64,000 bases of DNA, taken from positions 4,584,501-4,648,500 of the forward strand of contig NC_015844.1 of NCBI RefSeq assembly GCF_000973105.1, given 5' to 3'. Source of the stretch: Zobellia galactanivorans. GTDB lineage: Bacteria; Bacteroidota; Bacteroidia; Flavobacteriales; Flavobacteriaceae. Below, one piece after another: positions 1 through 10,400 of the stretch. Below the pieces are notes generated by a model. It saw only the letters and a list, made by a program, of their open reading frames with translations. It had not been told where the DNA came from and made no database searches. Numbering within the stretch: the first letter of the stretch is position 1; the number at the start of each line of letters is the position of its first letter. A program made the translations under genes and the position numbers.

Positions 1-1235
1 GAATGATAGGGGGTGTGGCCTTTGGGGCGGCCCTCGTATTGGCTCCTACTTATATTGCCGAAATATCCAATGCGGAGAATAGGGGCAAACTGGTTTCCAT
101 GCAGCAGTTGAATATAGTACTCGGCTTTTTTGCGGCTTTTCTGTGCAATAACATTTTAAACGGTCTCAATGGTCCCGGTAGTCTTTATTTGAACGATCAA
201 ACGGTCTGGCGATGGATGCTCGGGGTCGAGTTGTTTCCTGCCCTTCTTTATTTGATTTTGATGTTTTTCGTTCCACGGAGTCCCCGTTGGTTGTACCAAA
301 AAAACTTCAAGGAAGAAGCCAAAGCGGTCTTGATAAGTCTTCACGGCATCGAAAAGGCCGAGGCCGAAGAGGAAAGTATAGAAAGAAATATTGAGGCACA
401 GAGCAAGAATAAAGAGGTATCGATTATGACCTTGTTGAAGCCCTCATTGCGGTTTGTGCTGGTCGTAGGCCTTATTCTGGGCGTAATCCAGCAGGTTACA
501 GGTATAAATGCGGTGTATTTTTATGCGACGAGTATTTTCAAACAAACCGGTATAGGAACCGATGCCGCCTTTACTTCGGGGGTTCTTTTAAGTTTTACTA
601 CCGTAGTGTTTACCGTATTGGCCCTCTTCCTTATCGATAGACTGGGCAGAAGACCCTTGCTGTTATCCGGTTTGGTAGGAATAGGCATTAGTATGCTCTT
701 GTGTGCGTACGCCTTTAACAATGCCACATATGAACTCAAGACCGAAACTAGTGGCAACCTAAATATGCTAGATCAAGACAAGCTGTTTCAGGTGAGCAAC
801 ATCAAATTTGAAAATGACGTAGATTTTAAAAATGCCATGAAATCTACTTTCGGAATACGGGAATTCACCAAGAATGAAGGGGCGATTATGGAAGCGGCTA
901 CAACCATGAACCCTAATTTGGTACTGATCGGAATTCTAGGGTTTATAGCGTGTTTCGCTTTTTCCTTAGGCCCGGTAATGTGGGTGATGCTTTCTGAAAT
1001 GTATCCCAATAAGTACAGGGGCTTGGTCATTGGTGTCATTGGTTTTGTCAATAGTCTTGCAAGTTGGTTGGTACAACAGTTTTTCCCTTGGGAATTATCC
1101 AACCTAGGCAATGCCATGAGTTTTTTCATTTTCGGCGTACTGGCCATAATCGGTTTTGCCGTACTGTACAGAATACTGCCGGAAACCAAGGGGAAGTCTT
1201 TAGAAGAACTTGAAAAAGAATTAATCAGAGAATGA
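1..1235 (+). CDS. Sugar-porter MFS permease (XylE-like), 5' end outside window
   Basis: Inner-membrane sugar:proton symporter of the major facilitator superfamily, sugar porter family. The frame is open from the first base and the first visible Met lies inside the family's N-terminal half, so the true start is off the left edge; about 410 residues are visible. Family marks are PRSPRWL after TM6, the sugar-binding IQQVTGINAVYFY motif of TM7, DRLGRRPLLL between TM8 and TM9, and the terminal PETKGKSLEELE. A poorly conserved stretch around visible residues 245-300 is longer than in E. coli XylE. It overlaps the next gene by 4 bp (ATGA), so the two are translationally coupled. With a beta-xylosidase next door, xylose or a xylo-oligosaccharide is the likely substrate; this is inference. 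Confidence 0.93.
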   Translation, partial: MIGGVAFGAALVLAPTYIAEISNAENRGKLVSMQQLNIVLGFFAAFLCNNILNGLNGPGSLYLNDQTVWRWMLGVELFPALLYLILMFFVPRSPRWLYQKNFKEEAKAVLISLHGIEKAEAEEESIERNIEAQSKNKEVSIMTLLKPSLRFVLVVGLILGVIQQVTGINAVYFYATSIFKQTGIGTDAAFTSGVLLSFTTVVFTVLALFLIDRLGRRPLLLSGLVGIGISMLLCAYAFNNATYELKTETSGNLNMLDQDKLFQVSNIKFENDVDFKNAMKSTFGIREFTKNEGAIMEAATTMNPNLVLIGILGFIACFAFSLGPVMWVMLSEMYPNKYRGLVIGVIGFVNSLASWLVQQFFPWELSNLGNAMSFFIFGVLAIIGFAVLYRILPETKGKSLEELEKELIRE

Positions 1236-2827
1236 GTACGATACAAAATCCGATATTGACAGGCTTTAACCCTGATCCCTCAATATGTAGGGTAGGAGAC
1301 GATTACTATATTGCCACATCTACCTTTGAGTGGTTCCCTGGGGTACAGATCCACCATTCCAGGGATTTGAAAAACTGGAAATTGATAGCGCGCCCCCTAA
1401 ACCGTATATCACAATTGGATATGCGGGGAAATCCCGATTCGTGCGGGGTTTGGGCTCCATGTCTTTCTTATGACAAGGGTACCTTTTATTTGGTATACTC
1501 CAACGTTAGGTCTTTTGACGGGGTATGGAAGGACACACCGAACTATTTGGTGACCACAAACGATATTACGGGAGATTGGAGCGAACCGATCTATCTGTCC
1601 TCAAGAGGGTTTGACGGCTCCCTTTTTCATGATACGAATGGTAAAAAATGGTTTCTGAACATGCTGGTTGATCACCGCAATGGCCGTTTTTTCGGAGGGA
1701 TTGAAATGCAGGCCTATGATGCGGAACAAAAGAAACTCGTAGGCGAGGTACATTACCTCACGCCTGGCACGGCATTGGGACTGTCCGAAGGCCCCCACCT
1801 ATATCAAAAAGACGAATTCTATTATATTGTTTTGGCTGAAGGAGGAACGGAGTATGGCCATGCCATGACCGTTGGAAGAAGTAAGGATATCTTCGGACCC
1901 TATGAGTTTCACCCCAATAACCCATTGGTCTCGGCGGCTAGCGACAAAACAAATCCTTTACAAAAATCAGGACACGGCGATTTGGTACAGACCCAGAAGG
2001 GCGATTGGTATGCCGTTTTTTTGGTGGGAAGGCCCCTGACCGTACACGGGAATTGTACACTAGGAAGGGAAACGGCCATAGAGGAAGTGGTTTGGAGGGA
2101 TGACTGGCCCTATCTGAAAGGCGGAAGCCGAGTGCCAAGGCAAGAGATCCCCTTACCCGATTTACCTGAATTTCCTTTTGAAAAGTCCCCCGAAAGGGTA
2201 GATTTCGACAGTTCGGAAATCCCTATCGATTTTCAGTCACTTCGGGTGCCCATTTCAGGGGAATGGTGTAGCCTTTCCCATAGAAAGGGGTATTTAAGGC
2301 TCTATGGAAGGGAGTCGTTGAATTCCCTCCATTATCAAAGTCTTTTGGCAAGAAGGGTTCAGGCCTTTCATGTTCAGGTTTCTACCTGTATAGAGTTTCG
2401 CCCCGAAAATATCCATCATATGGCCGGCTTGGTGTTTTATTACAATGCGGGCCATTATCATTATGCCTGTATCACCGCTAATATCGAAGGTACGAAAAAG
2501 TACTTGTGTGTGATCTCTTCCGATAACTTTAAGATGAGTTTTCAAGAAGAACTGGAAGATACCACGGCCTATGAAGCGGTATACCTTAGGGGGGTGATGA
2601 ACAGGAACCGTTTACAGTTTTATTGGAGTGCCGATGGCAATAATTTCAAAGAACTAGGCGAGGAGCTCGATGCGAGCATTTTGTCGGATGATTATGTGCG
2701 CGATGGAAGAAGTAGGTATCGACCGGCGTTTACGGGGAGTTTCGTAGGCATTTGTTGTCAAGATCTGGCCATGCATAACCATCATGCCGATTTCAAATGG
2801 TTTGAGTATAAAGAATTGGATGGGTAA
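1232..2827 (+). CDS. Glycoside hydrolase family 43 beta-xylosidase
   Basis: Likely exo-acting beta-1,4-xylosidase, possibly with alpha-L-arabinofuranosidase activity. The 531 residues match the two-domain GH43 enzymes of the XynB3/SXA type: a five-bladed propeller (about 1-320) and a C-terminal beta-sandwich (about 330-528). The catalytic set is visible: base D15 in NPDPSI, pKa modulator D128 in GFDGSLF, acid E186 in LSEGPHLY. There is no signal peptide, so it should act in the cytoplasm on imported xylo-oligosaccharides, which suits its coupling to the upstream permease. Start ATG overlaps the permease stop. Substrate is inferred from family; arabinosidase cannot be excluded. Confidence 0.93.
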   Translation: MSTIQNPILTGFNPDPSICRVGDDYYIATSTFEWFPGVQIHHSRDLKNWKLIARPLNRISQLDMRGNPDSCGVWAPCLSYDKGTFYLVYSNVRSFDGVWKDTPNYLVTTNDITGDWSEPIYLSSRGFDGSLFHDTNGKKWFLNMLVDHRNGRFFGGIEMQAYDAEQKKLVGEVHYLTPGTALGLSEGPHLYQKDEFYYIVLAEGGTEYGHAMTVGRSKDIFGPYEFHPNNPLVSAASDKTNPLQKSGHGDLVQTQKGDWYAVFLVGRPLTVHGNCTLGRETAIEEVVWRDDWPYLKGGSRVPRQEIPLPDLPEFPFEKSPERVDFDSSEIPIDFQSLRVPISGEWCSLSHRKGYLRLYGRESLNSLHYQSLLARRVQAFHVQVSTCIEFRPENIHHMAGLVFYYNAGHYHYACITANIEGTKKYLCVISSDNFKMSFQEELEDTTAYEAVYLRGVMNRNRLQFYWSADGNNFKELGEELDASILSDDYVRDGRSRYRPAFTGSFVGICCQDLAMHNHHADFKWFEYKELDG

Positions 2828-2888
2828 AGAGCGGTATGGCCCGAGTAAACTGTATCTTGTGGCAAGAAGCTTGCTAATCTTATGTAAA

Positions 2889-2934
2889 CGGCTTATGTTG
2901 GCCATGAATACATAAACCTATAAGCCGAGGCCAA
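2889..2934. promoter_or_regulatory. Nested inverted repeats upstream of the LacI gene
   Basis: CGGCTTAT at 2889-2896 pairs with ATAAGCCG at 2920-2927, and TTGGCC at 2898-2903 pairs with GGCCAA at 2929-2934. It lies about 50 bp before the LacI start and about 60 bp after the GH43 stop. It could be a weak terminator for the upstream operon or a binding site for the regulator; the long loops and the lack of a T-tract favour an operator-type site. Function is inference. Confidence 0.35.
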
Positions 2935-2982
2935 ATTAAAAGGAATCGGCTCTAGTTTTTAAACCTATCCATACTTGAAGAA

Positions 2983-4008
2983 ATGTCTAAAATTACACTC
3001 AAGAAAATAGCGACCCATTTTAACGTGTCTATTTCCACGGTATCTAAGGCCATTAACGATAGTTATGAAATAAGTGAGCAGCTACGGACTAAAATTCAAG
3101 ACTACGCCAAGGCCAATAACTATCGCCCCAATAAGGTGGCGTTAAACCTGTTGAACAGAAACACCAAGACCATAGGTATTGTAATCCCCAACATATTGAA
3201 CTATTTTTTCGTTCAAGTCTTATATGGTATTGAAAGTGTGGCAGATATAAAGGGATATAGTATAATTACCTGCATCACCAACCAGAGCCTTGAAAAGGAA
3301 ACCAAAACCTTGGAATTATTGAGTGCGGGCTCCGTTGACGGCATTATCATTTCATCGGCTGCCGACGAATCGGAACTGCCTGGGCATGTGCCACAGATAA
3401 AAAAGCTTCACGATAATCAGATACCCATGGTCATGTTCGATAGGGTAACCGACTTGATCCAGTGTGACAAAGTTATTGTCGATGATTACGAGGCGGGATA
3501 TAAGGCGACGCGTTTTTTTATCAATACCGGCTGTAGGACCATTGCCGTAGTTACCCCTATAGAAGATTCCAATATAAGCAAACTTCGGATAGACGGGTAT
3601 AAAAAGGCATTGGATGAAATGGGGGTGGACTTCGATGAAAAGTTAATAGTTCCTATAGGTAAGGAAGATGATTTAGACATAACTATGTCGTTTCTCTTAA
3701 ATTACCGACCTATCGATGCTATAATGACCCTCGACGAAATAACCGCGGTTAAAGTGATGAGCATAGTGCAATCAAGAGGTTACCGCGTACCGGAGGATAT
3801 ATCCATTATCGGTTTTACGAACGGCGAGCTGTCAAAATATGTTACGCCTTCCCTGACCATGGTAAGTCAACACGGAAAATACATTGGCGAAACGACTGTC
3901 GACATACTGATCGACCGTATCGAGAACAAAGACTCTAAAAAGGAATTTGAAACAAAGGTGGTCAAAACCAGCCTTATCGTTAGAAATTCGACCAAAAAGC
4001 CCCTTTAG
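2983..4008 (+). CDS. LacI/GalR family transcriptional regulator
   Basis: Sugar-responsive DNA-binding regulator of 341 residues. Residues 4-30 form the LacI helix-turn-helix (TLKKIATHFNVSISTVSKAI) and residues 35-58 the hinge (YRPNKVALNL). Residues 62-335 form a periplasmic-binding-protein-like effector domain starting TIGIVIPNI. It probably controls the adjacent transporter and beta-xylosidase, with a xylose-type inducer, but effector and sign of regulation cannot be read from sequence. The ATG follows a 155 bp gap that contains inverted repeats. Confidence 0.92.
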   Translation: MSKITLKKIATHFNVSISTVSKAINDSYEISEQLRTKIQDYAKANNYRPNKVALNLLNRNTKTIGIVIPNILNYFFVQVLYGIESVADIKGYSIITCITNQSLEKETKTLELLSAGSVDGIIISSAADESELPGHVPQIKKLHDNQIPMVMFDRVTDLIQCDKVIVDDYEAGYKATRFFINTGCRTIAVVTPIEDSNISKLRIDGYKKALDEMGVDFDEKLIVPIGKEDDLDITMSFLLNYRPIDAIMTLDEITAVKVMSIVQSRGYRVPEDISIIGFTNGELSKYVTPSLTMVSQHGKYIGETTVDILIDRIENKDSKKEFETKVVKTSLIVRNSTKKPL

Positions 4009-4375
4009 ACTAAATCCGGACTTTTTAAGATGATGTGGTTATCATAGAGCTATTTATAACTATTTCTCCTCGGCCCCGGCCGGATCGTTGATGGTAATGA
4101 AGCGTACTGTTTATACAAAAATACCGACGGTCCATACAAATTTACTCCCCAAGATGCGGGAGTCCGTATATATTTGATTCGTTGATTTCCGTGATACGGT
4201 AATTGACAAGACCAACCACCTTCCTTACGAACAAGCCGATTCTTGAGTGCTTGATACAGCTTTCTCCCGATTATTCCCCCTAGAAAATTTTAACGCCCCA
4301 TACCCTTATCAATTGGTGTTAAGGACTTTGTTGCATAGGAAAAAGGATAATAATCTATATAAAAATGAAAATGTT
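4009..4375. other. Intergenic stretch, no supported gene
   Basis: A 367 bp gap. It contains the short perfect palindrome CGGCC-CC-GGCCG (4071-4082). Open frames from about 4050 to 4246 read as protein-like fragments that need frame changes, so an eroded gene end is possible but unproven. No terminator or clear promoter was seen. Confidence 0.4.
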
Positions 4376-6871
4376 ATGGTAAAATCATCATCTAAACAGA
4401 TGCTTTATGGTAAGGTATCTAGTAAAAAGGACGGTAGCTCGTTAGAAGGCTTGGCCGTAGAATTGGTAGACGGGAATCTTCTTAAAATGAAAGGGGTAAA
4501 ACCGGCAATAACCGATAAGCAAGGTCGGTTCAGTTTGGCCGTTGAGAGCTCAAAAAAGGAATCGGAACCCAAGGGTTACTTGCAAGTGCTGAACAAAGAC
4601 GGGGCGCCCATTTTTGTTTCCGATTCCGAAATTTTTTCAAAAGGGGGCGCCTTGGACCAGATTGAGCTTGTCGTGCCGGATGAGGCGATACAGGCGGCAT
4701 CTTACGACTTCTCAAGATTTCAGTTCAAATCATTGGTAAGCATCAACCCGAATTACTTTGGGGCCTTCGAAAAGCTAAAGCTACCGATAAAGATACCGGT
4801 CATACAGCCGAAGAAGGGAGATACCAAGTATGAAGAACTTGAATGTATAGGGCTCTACACTGAAACCGACGAACTGGAGGCGGTTTTTAAAGTGAAATTG
4901 CCTTACGGATACGGAGGTGAACTATGCGGCTCTGGCAGTAAGGAATTCATTGCTTTTTATGTGGACTATGGTTCGGGATTTGAACCAGTCGGCCCAGCGG
5001 TTTCGGTAAGCGCACATAACCTCGGGGCGGCCCGAAAAGGCCCCTTGTGCTATGCGGTAAAACAGGTTGTGGATTTTGAAAAAAAGAGCTGTAAAACCCC
5101 TTACTTGGTAAAGGTAAGGGCTATTTTAAGTTGGAATACCCCACCTATGGGACCCCATTATGTACCTACTTGGGGTAATGTAAAAGAGGCGTGGGTACAA
5201 ATTAACCCAAGTAAAAAAGCATGGGAGATTCTTACAGGTGATTTCAAGGAACTAAGCCTCGTAAAATCGTATAGCGACCTGCAGCATCTCAAGAAAGAAC
5301 TCCTAGAGAAAGTGAAAGGTTCGCTTGACTATAACAAAAAAGACCTTGAGGAAGACCGTGTCGATTTTAAGGAGAACATTTTAAAGAACCCGAATTATTA
5401 CGCGGGAATGGCAGATGAAAACGAGATCCAGAATGCCTATGATCAAGTCCATATGCTACCGCCCGAGATCTTGGAAAAATTCAAGCCAAAGTTGATCGAT
5501 CCCAAATGGCTGTTTCCGATTAAACCCTTGAAGTACAACACTTCGTTTGAGGAACTGAGCTGTGTAGGCCTGTTCCCCGAACAAAATACGCTCGAGGCGG
5601 TAGTAGCGGTAAAGCGCCAAAATGGTTATAAGGGCAATCTGTGTAGCTTGGGCAGTGAAGAGTATGTTGCCTTTTATGTCGATTGGGGCGATGGTCTGGG
5701 CTATCGCCACGAGGGTACCCGATTTTTTAAGGTACATGACATCCCTAGAAACGTCAACCCCTTAATGTATGCGGTGAATCTTCGGGTAGACGATATGGAT
5801 AGAAAGTCGAAATCATGTAAGGTGGAAAATATAATAAAGGTAAGGGCCATCCTCAGTTGGGAAGTCGCTCCTACCGGACCGAATTATAGACCTGCATGGG
5901 GCAATGTTAAGGAATGTCGCGTTCAGGTAAGAACATATGATGGGGCCAATAATAATTGCGAGATCCAACATGTGAACAAGGTCTTGGTCGAAGATATTAA
6001 TAGCGATGGCTATGCTCGTAAATACATCAACGGTACGACCTTATCGCCAAATCTGTTCGACCGTCCGTTCGGACATATTGTTGCGATCTGGGGCCATATA
6101 AATGTGCCGACAAGCAAGTATTTTCGAATGCTCTTCCGGAAAGAGAGCGAAAGTTCATGGACTGTAGTTGAAGACGGAAGAAGGTATAAGCAAGGATTGT
6201 TCACTATAGGCCTGCGCGTACCCGATGAAAACGGATGGTTCCGTATAGATGAGTATAATAACGATTTGGGGAATTATAGCGACACCCCTCTGGCGAACTG
6301 GGATTCGGAAAGTAGAACAGGTAAATACCGCCTGCGTTTAGAGTGTGCGGACGCCTCAAAAACACCGATTCAATCATGCGAGGTCTCGGTTTTCTTGGAC
6401 AATAAAAACCCAGAACATTATGGTTTTACCGATAGCCCCATACCACAACTGGGACTTACCGTAAAGAACAGTGCGGGTGAGGTAAAAGAATGTGGCAAGT
6501 ACAAAGGAGCTGAAAAGGTACTGGTTTATGGTAATTTTAAAGATGACCACTTCAACGCTTTTTCGTTAGAGATATTTGGCGGAAACTTGCCCTCTGCAGG
6601 TATAAAGATAACCCCTGCCGTAAATCGCTACGATGAAGGGGGCAAGCTCGATAGCAATGGGATTGTAGGAGCTAGCGATCCTGGAAAAGGCAAGTTGTTG
6701 ACGACAATCGATAATATGGCTGCCGATCCTATCAATGCCAATGTTGACTGTGCCTATGGAATACGAATGGTAACTTCGGATAGGGCTATTCTGGGAAGCT
6801 TTTCCGGTTATGTCTTTAGACGTAGCTCACATTCCAAGGCGTCTTACGTAACCTTTAACTGGGCGCCATAA
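4376..6871 (+). CDS. Large protein of unknown function with CnaB-like N-terminus and internally duplicated domain
   Basis: About 831 residues from the chosen ATG. The frame stays open upstream to a GTG at 4247, but the extra 43 residues look non-coding, while conservation-like features begin at MVKSSSKQMLYGKV. Residues about 10-60 resemble a carboxypeptidase-regulatory/CnaB beta-sandwich (YGKVSSKKDG, ITDKQGRFSL). Two homologous blocks follow, about 130-290 and 350-555. Both contain ELxCxGLxxExxxLEAV, EFIAFYVDYG or EYVAFYVDWG, CK..xxVKVRAILSW and a WGNVKE motif. A third beta-rich part completes the protein. No signal peptide or membrane segment is visible. Function is not recognised; paired cysteines in each block and the beta-rich composition suggest a scaffold or exported beta-sandwich protein. 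Confidence 0.75.
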   Translation: MVKSSSKQMLYGKVSSKKDGSSLEGLAVELVDGNLLKMKGVKPAITDKQGRFSLAVESSKKESEPKGYLQVLNKDGAPIFVSDSEIFSKGGALDQIELVVPDEAIQAASYDFSRFQFKSLVSINPNYFGAFEKLKLPIKIPVIQPKKGDTKYEELECIGLYTETDELEAVFKVKLPYGYGGELCGSGSKEFIAFYVDYGSGFEPVGPAVSVSAHNLGAARKGPLCYAVKQVVDFEKKSCKTPYLVKVRAILSWNTPPMGPHYVPTWGNVKEAWVQINPSKKAWEILTGDFKELSLVKSYSDLQHLKKELLEKVKGSLDYNKKDLEEDRVDFKENILKNPNYYAGMADENEIQNAYDQVHMLPPEILEKFKPKLIDPKWLFPIKPLKYNTSFEELSCVGLFPEQNTLEAVVAVKRQNGYKGNLCSLGSEEYVAFYVDWGDGLGYRHEGTRFFKVHDIPRNVNPLMYAVNLRVDDMDRKSKSCKVENIIKVRAILSWEVAPTGPNYRPAWGNVKECRVQVRTYDGANNNCEIQHVNKVLVEDINSDGYARKYINGTTLSPNLFDRPFGHIVAIWGHINVPTSKYFRMLFRKESESSWTVVEDGRRYKQGLFTIGLRVPDENGWFRIDEYNNDLGNYSDTPLANWDSESRTGKYRLRLECADASKTPIQSCEVSVFLDNKNPEHYGFTDSPIPQLGLTVKNSAGEVKECGKYKGAEKVLVYGNFKDDHFNAFSLEIFGGNLPSAGIKITPAVNRYDEGGKLDSNGIVGASDPGKGKLLTTIDNMAADPINANVDCAYGIRMVTSDRAILGSFSGYVFRRSSHSKASYVTFNWAP

Positions 6872-6890
6872 ATAATTTTTGATTAAGGAG

Positions 6891-6930
6891 AAGGCCAACT
6901 CGGATGTATCTGTGTTGGCTTTCTTTGTTT
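6891..6930. terminator. Rho-independent terminator between convergent genes
   Basis: GCCAAC (6894-6899) pairs with GTTGGC (6914-6919), flanked by AAG and a T-rich tail on the plus strand. It lies between the convergent genes ending at 6871 (+) and 7084 (-). Confidence 0.6.
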
Positions 6931-7083
6931 ATCGGTGATGGTAATATCGGTCATGGAGAAGGTCGGAACCTCTTTGATATCGGCCGCCCCAAACTAAAGG
7001 GTAGGGCGGTAGAAGACTTTAAGGGATTGAAGAAAAGGCTAGGTCATGTTGTAGATATATAAATGGACAAAAACTAGGGAGGT

Positions 7084-7479
7084 CTAAAAGGAAAGATTGA
7101 AGTGCTCGTGCATTATTCCCCTTATAGCTTCTTCGTTTAGAGGCTTGTACATCATATCCTTGATTTCCCTATACTTGGTCATTTTATCGGCATCACTGGG
7201 TATAATGGAAGTAGTCAATAAGATTACCCGGGTATTGATCTTTAATTTTGGGTCTAGTTCACTATATAGGTCCATAAACTCCCATGCATCCATGGTGGGC
7301 ATATTTATGTCGATGAATATGAGTTCGGGAAAGGCTTCCGCATTGCTGAGATAGTCGATAGCTTTTTGCCCCATAGTAAAAGCCAAGATGTTTTCCGCAC
7401 AATTGACCCGTCTTAAGTAAGTTTCGTGAATGAAGTTTGTAGCGTTGTTATCGTCTACAAGTACGATGGTATTTATCAT
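7084..7479 (-). CDS. Single-domain response regulator (CheY-like receiver)
   Basis: A 131-residue stand-alone receiver domain. The acidic pocket D9-D10, phospho-acceptor D57 (FIDINMP), T90/S91 (LLTTS) and K112 (YKP) are all present, so it should be phosphorylatable. There is no output domain. It starts 11 bp downstream of the stop of the CheB-CheR-PAS-kinase gene on the same strand, so the two form an operon. It is the obvious phosphotransfer target of that kinase. The downstream partner is unknown. Confidence 0.93.
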   Translation of the reverse strand: MINTIVLVDDNNATNFIHETYLRRVNCAENILAFTMGQKAIDYLSNAEAFPELIFIDINMPTMDAWEFMDLYSELDPKLKINTRVILLTTSIIPSDADKMTKYREIKDMMYKPLNEEAIRGIMHEHFNLSF

Positions 7480-7490
7480 AGTAAAGAAAG

Positions 7491-10400
7491 TTATAGATTT
7501 AAGTTAAAGTGAAAGGTACTTCCCTTTCCCATTTCTGATTCCACCCAAATTTTTCCGTTATGAAGCTCTACGATCTTTTTGCAGTGTGCCAGACCTATTC
7601 CGGTACCTTCATAATCTTCTTGGTTGTGCAATCTTTTAAATACTTGAAAAATGTGTTCTTGGTTTTTTTTGTCTATTCCTATTCCATTGTCCCTTATATA
7701 AATATGTTCCCCCTTTTCACAAGTTAGGGTGCCGATTTCTATTCTGGGACTTTCATCTTTGCTTATAAATTTTATGGAATTGCCGATAAGGTTAAGAAAA
7801 AGGGAATGCAGTTCGACCCTATGTCCGGTTAGGGTAGGCAGTTCCTTAATAAGAATTTTGGTTTTGGTGGAGTCGATACGGATTTGAAGGTCTTTCTGCA
7901 CGTTTTCGACTACCTCTTTTAAATTTACGATTTCTTTTTTGGTGTTGCTCCCTATTTTTGAATAGGCCAAAATCACTTTTACCAATTCGCCCATTCTTGA
8001 GGAGGCCTCTTCTATAAATTCGAGATAAGTGTTGGCCCTATTGTCGAGAAGGGTATTGTACTCATCTTTGAACAATGCTACAAAATCACGTATCGTACGT
8101 AAAGGTTCCTGCAGGTCGTGGCTGGCCACATAAGCAAAGCGCTCTAGCTCCTTATTGCTTCGCGATAGTTGCTTTAACTGGGTTATGTTGATGTGGCTGC
8201 CCACCATTCTCTTGGGTTCGCCGTTCTCGCCCCATTCTATGACCAAGCCTTTGCACCATACCCATACAATGCTGCCGTTTTTGTGGAAGTACCTGATTTC
8301 ATTATCGTAAGGTATTTCCCCCTTACTTTTTACATGGGCATCAAGTTTTTCGAGTACACCGGGCAAATCGTCCGGGTGTACGATTCTCTGCCATGATTCA
8401 GCGGAGCCCGTCATTTCATGTTCATCATAACCGAACATTTTCTTAAAGGTAGGGCTAAGGTATTCGCTGTTTTCGGCAATGTTCCAGTCCCAGAAACCGG
8501 CCATGGTTATTTCCAACACCTGTTCAAAGACCATGTTTCGGTCGAGTAGGTCCTGTTCCAGTTTAGGCAATTTTTTGAGCATGGAAACATCGGTCGTGGT
8601 GCCTATCATTCTTTTGGGCTGTCCGTCTTCTGTCCACTCCATAATTTTACCTCTTAATAGTAAGGTAACATAATGGCCCAATTTATGTTTGTATCTTGTT
8701 TCCACCGCATAGGGTTCCTTGCCTTGTGAGTCAATATGCTTTTGCATGGCCTCTATTTGAATTTTCAAATCGCCAGGATGGGCCAAGGCGCTCCAAAACT
8801 CGATAGTTTCTTCGATTTCATCCTTATGGTAACCCAGAACTTCGGCAATTGAATGACTTACATAATAGGTATTATCGGCTATGTTCAAGTCCCAAAAACT
8901 ATCGGTGGTTTGTTCAATGGCAAGTTGTTGGTTTTGCAAGCGTTGTTCCGCCGATTTAAGTTTGTTGATGTCAACGTAGCTTAAGGTAGCTCCGGCCACA
9001 TTTCCTCCACCATCTTGAAAAGGCACGATCTTTTGCAAGAACCATTGGCCCTTGGCATCTTTTACTTCACTTTCTTTAGGGACATGGTTGATTATTACGG
9101 ATTTAATATCTGAGATGAACTCTTTATAGTTGTTCTTGTGAAACGAGCTGGCGAAGTGTTCGAGAGGTCTATTGACATCGTTTTCTAATAGATTAAAGTG
9201 CTTAGCTACGCTAGGGGTGAATTTTCGTATTCTCAGTTCCTTATCTAAAAATACGGTGCCTATATCCGTACTTTTAAAAAGGTTGTCCAAATCTGAATTA
9301 AGCATTGCTAGTTCCTCTATTTTTTCCTGAAGTTCCGCATTTACGGTATGTAGCTCCTCGTTTACACTTTGCAACTCTTCATTGGTGCTCTGTAACTCTT
9401 CGTTTGAGGCTAAGAGTTCTTCATTGGTAGCTTGCAATTCTTCATTGCTGGTCTCTACCTCTTCGATCATATTTTTAAGACTCTCCCTAGTTTCTTTCAA
9501 TTCGGACTCTAGTTCGCGTTCTCTTGTGTTTTTTGGGACAACATTGGTTTCTTCGAGCACTAAAGTGTGGGAAGATTGTAGTTCAACAGGCTTTATGATC
9601 ACCAAAAAATTCGAGGGGTTGCTGTTTAAGGGATTCTGGAAGGAAGCCACGTGCATATTGGCCATCACAGGTTCTTTACCCGTTGAAAAATTTAGATTTT
9701 CATGTTTAAGTTTTTGATTGGTAGTGCCTACTTTTCTTATAGAGTAGCTCAACACCATAGCTATACTCTCAGGCACCATTTTTAAAAGATTCATACTGAA
9801 GCCTTTGTTAGGTAGGCTGATGTAGTTGCTCAGTTCCCCATAAGCATCCACAATGTTGAAATTGCTATCGATTACGATGGAAGCTAGGTGTAGATTGTCA
9901 CTTAAAGCCTCTACTATAAACTGTTTTGTATTTCGCTCATAGCCTATGGTTTCCGTGCCGAAGGAATTTCTTAGTGTATTTTTTGAATTGTAGGGTTGAA
10001 GCCCTAAAATTTTGGCTGGTCGTATGTTGCGGTATATTTTTTGTTTTCGATGTAATTCCTCAAAAGCATTTTTTTGCCTGCTCAAAGATTCACTGCTTCC
10101 AAGTACTAGAATGCCGTTCCTGTTTAGCGAGTAGTGCAATACATCGAGCACCTTATTTTGGGCGGCGGGTTGCAAATAAATGAGCATATTTCGGCAAAAG
10201 GAAATATCCATTTTATTAAAAGGAGGGTCTTTTAGCACATTGTGCTTGCTAAAAATGACCATACGCCTTATGTTCTCATTAATATGGTAACTATCACCTT
10301 TCTTCGTGAAATTTGCAAGTAAACGCTTTTCGGGAATGTTTGAAACCGAACTTTCGTTATATATGCCTTTAGAGCCATCTTTGAGGTGGTTTTTCTCAAT

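Noticed and set aside
4050-4246. Protein-like fragments (VDGNEAYCLYKNTDGPYKFT; FRDTVIDKTNHLPYEQADS) upstream of the 831-aa gene
   Set aside because: They need frame changes to join, match no family I know and lack a start; kept only as a possible gene remnant.
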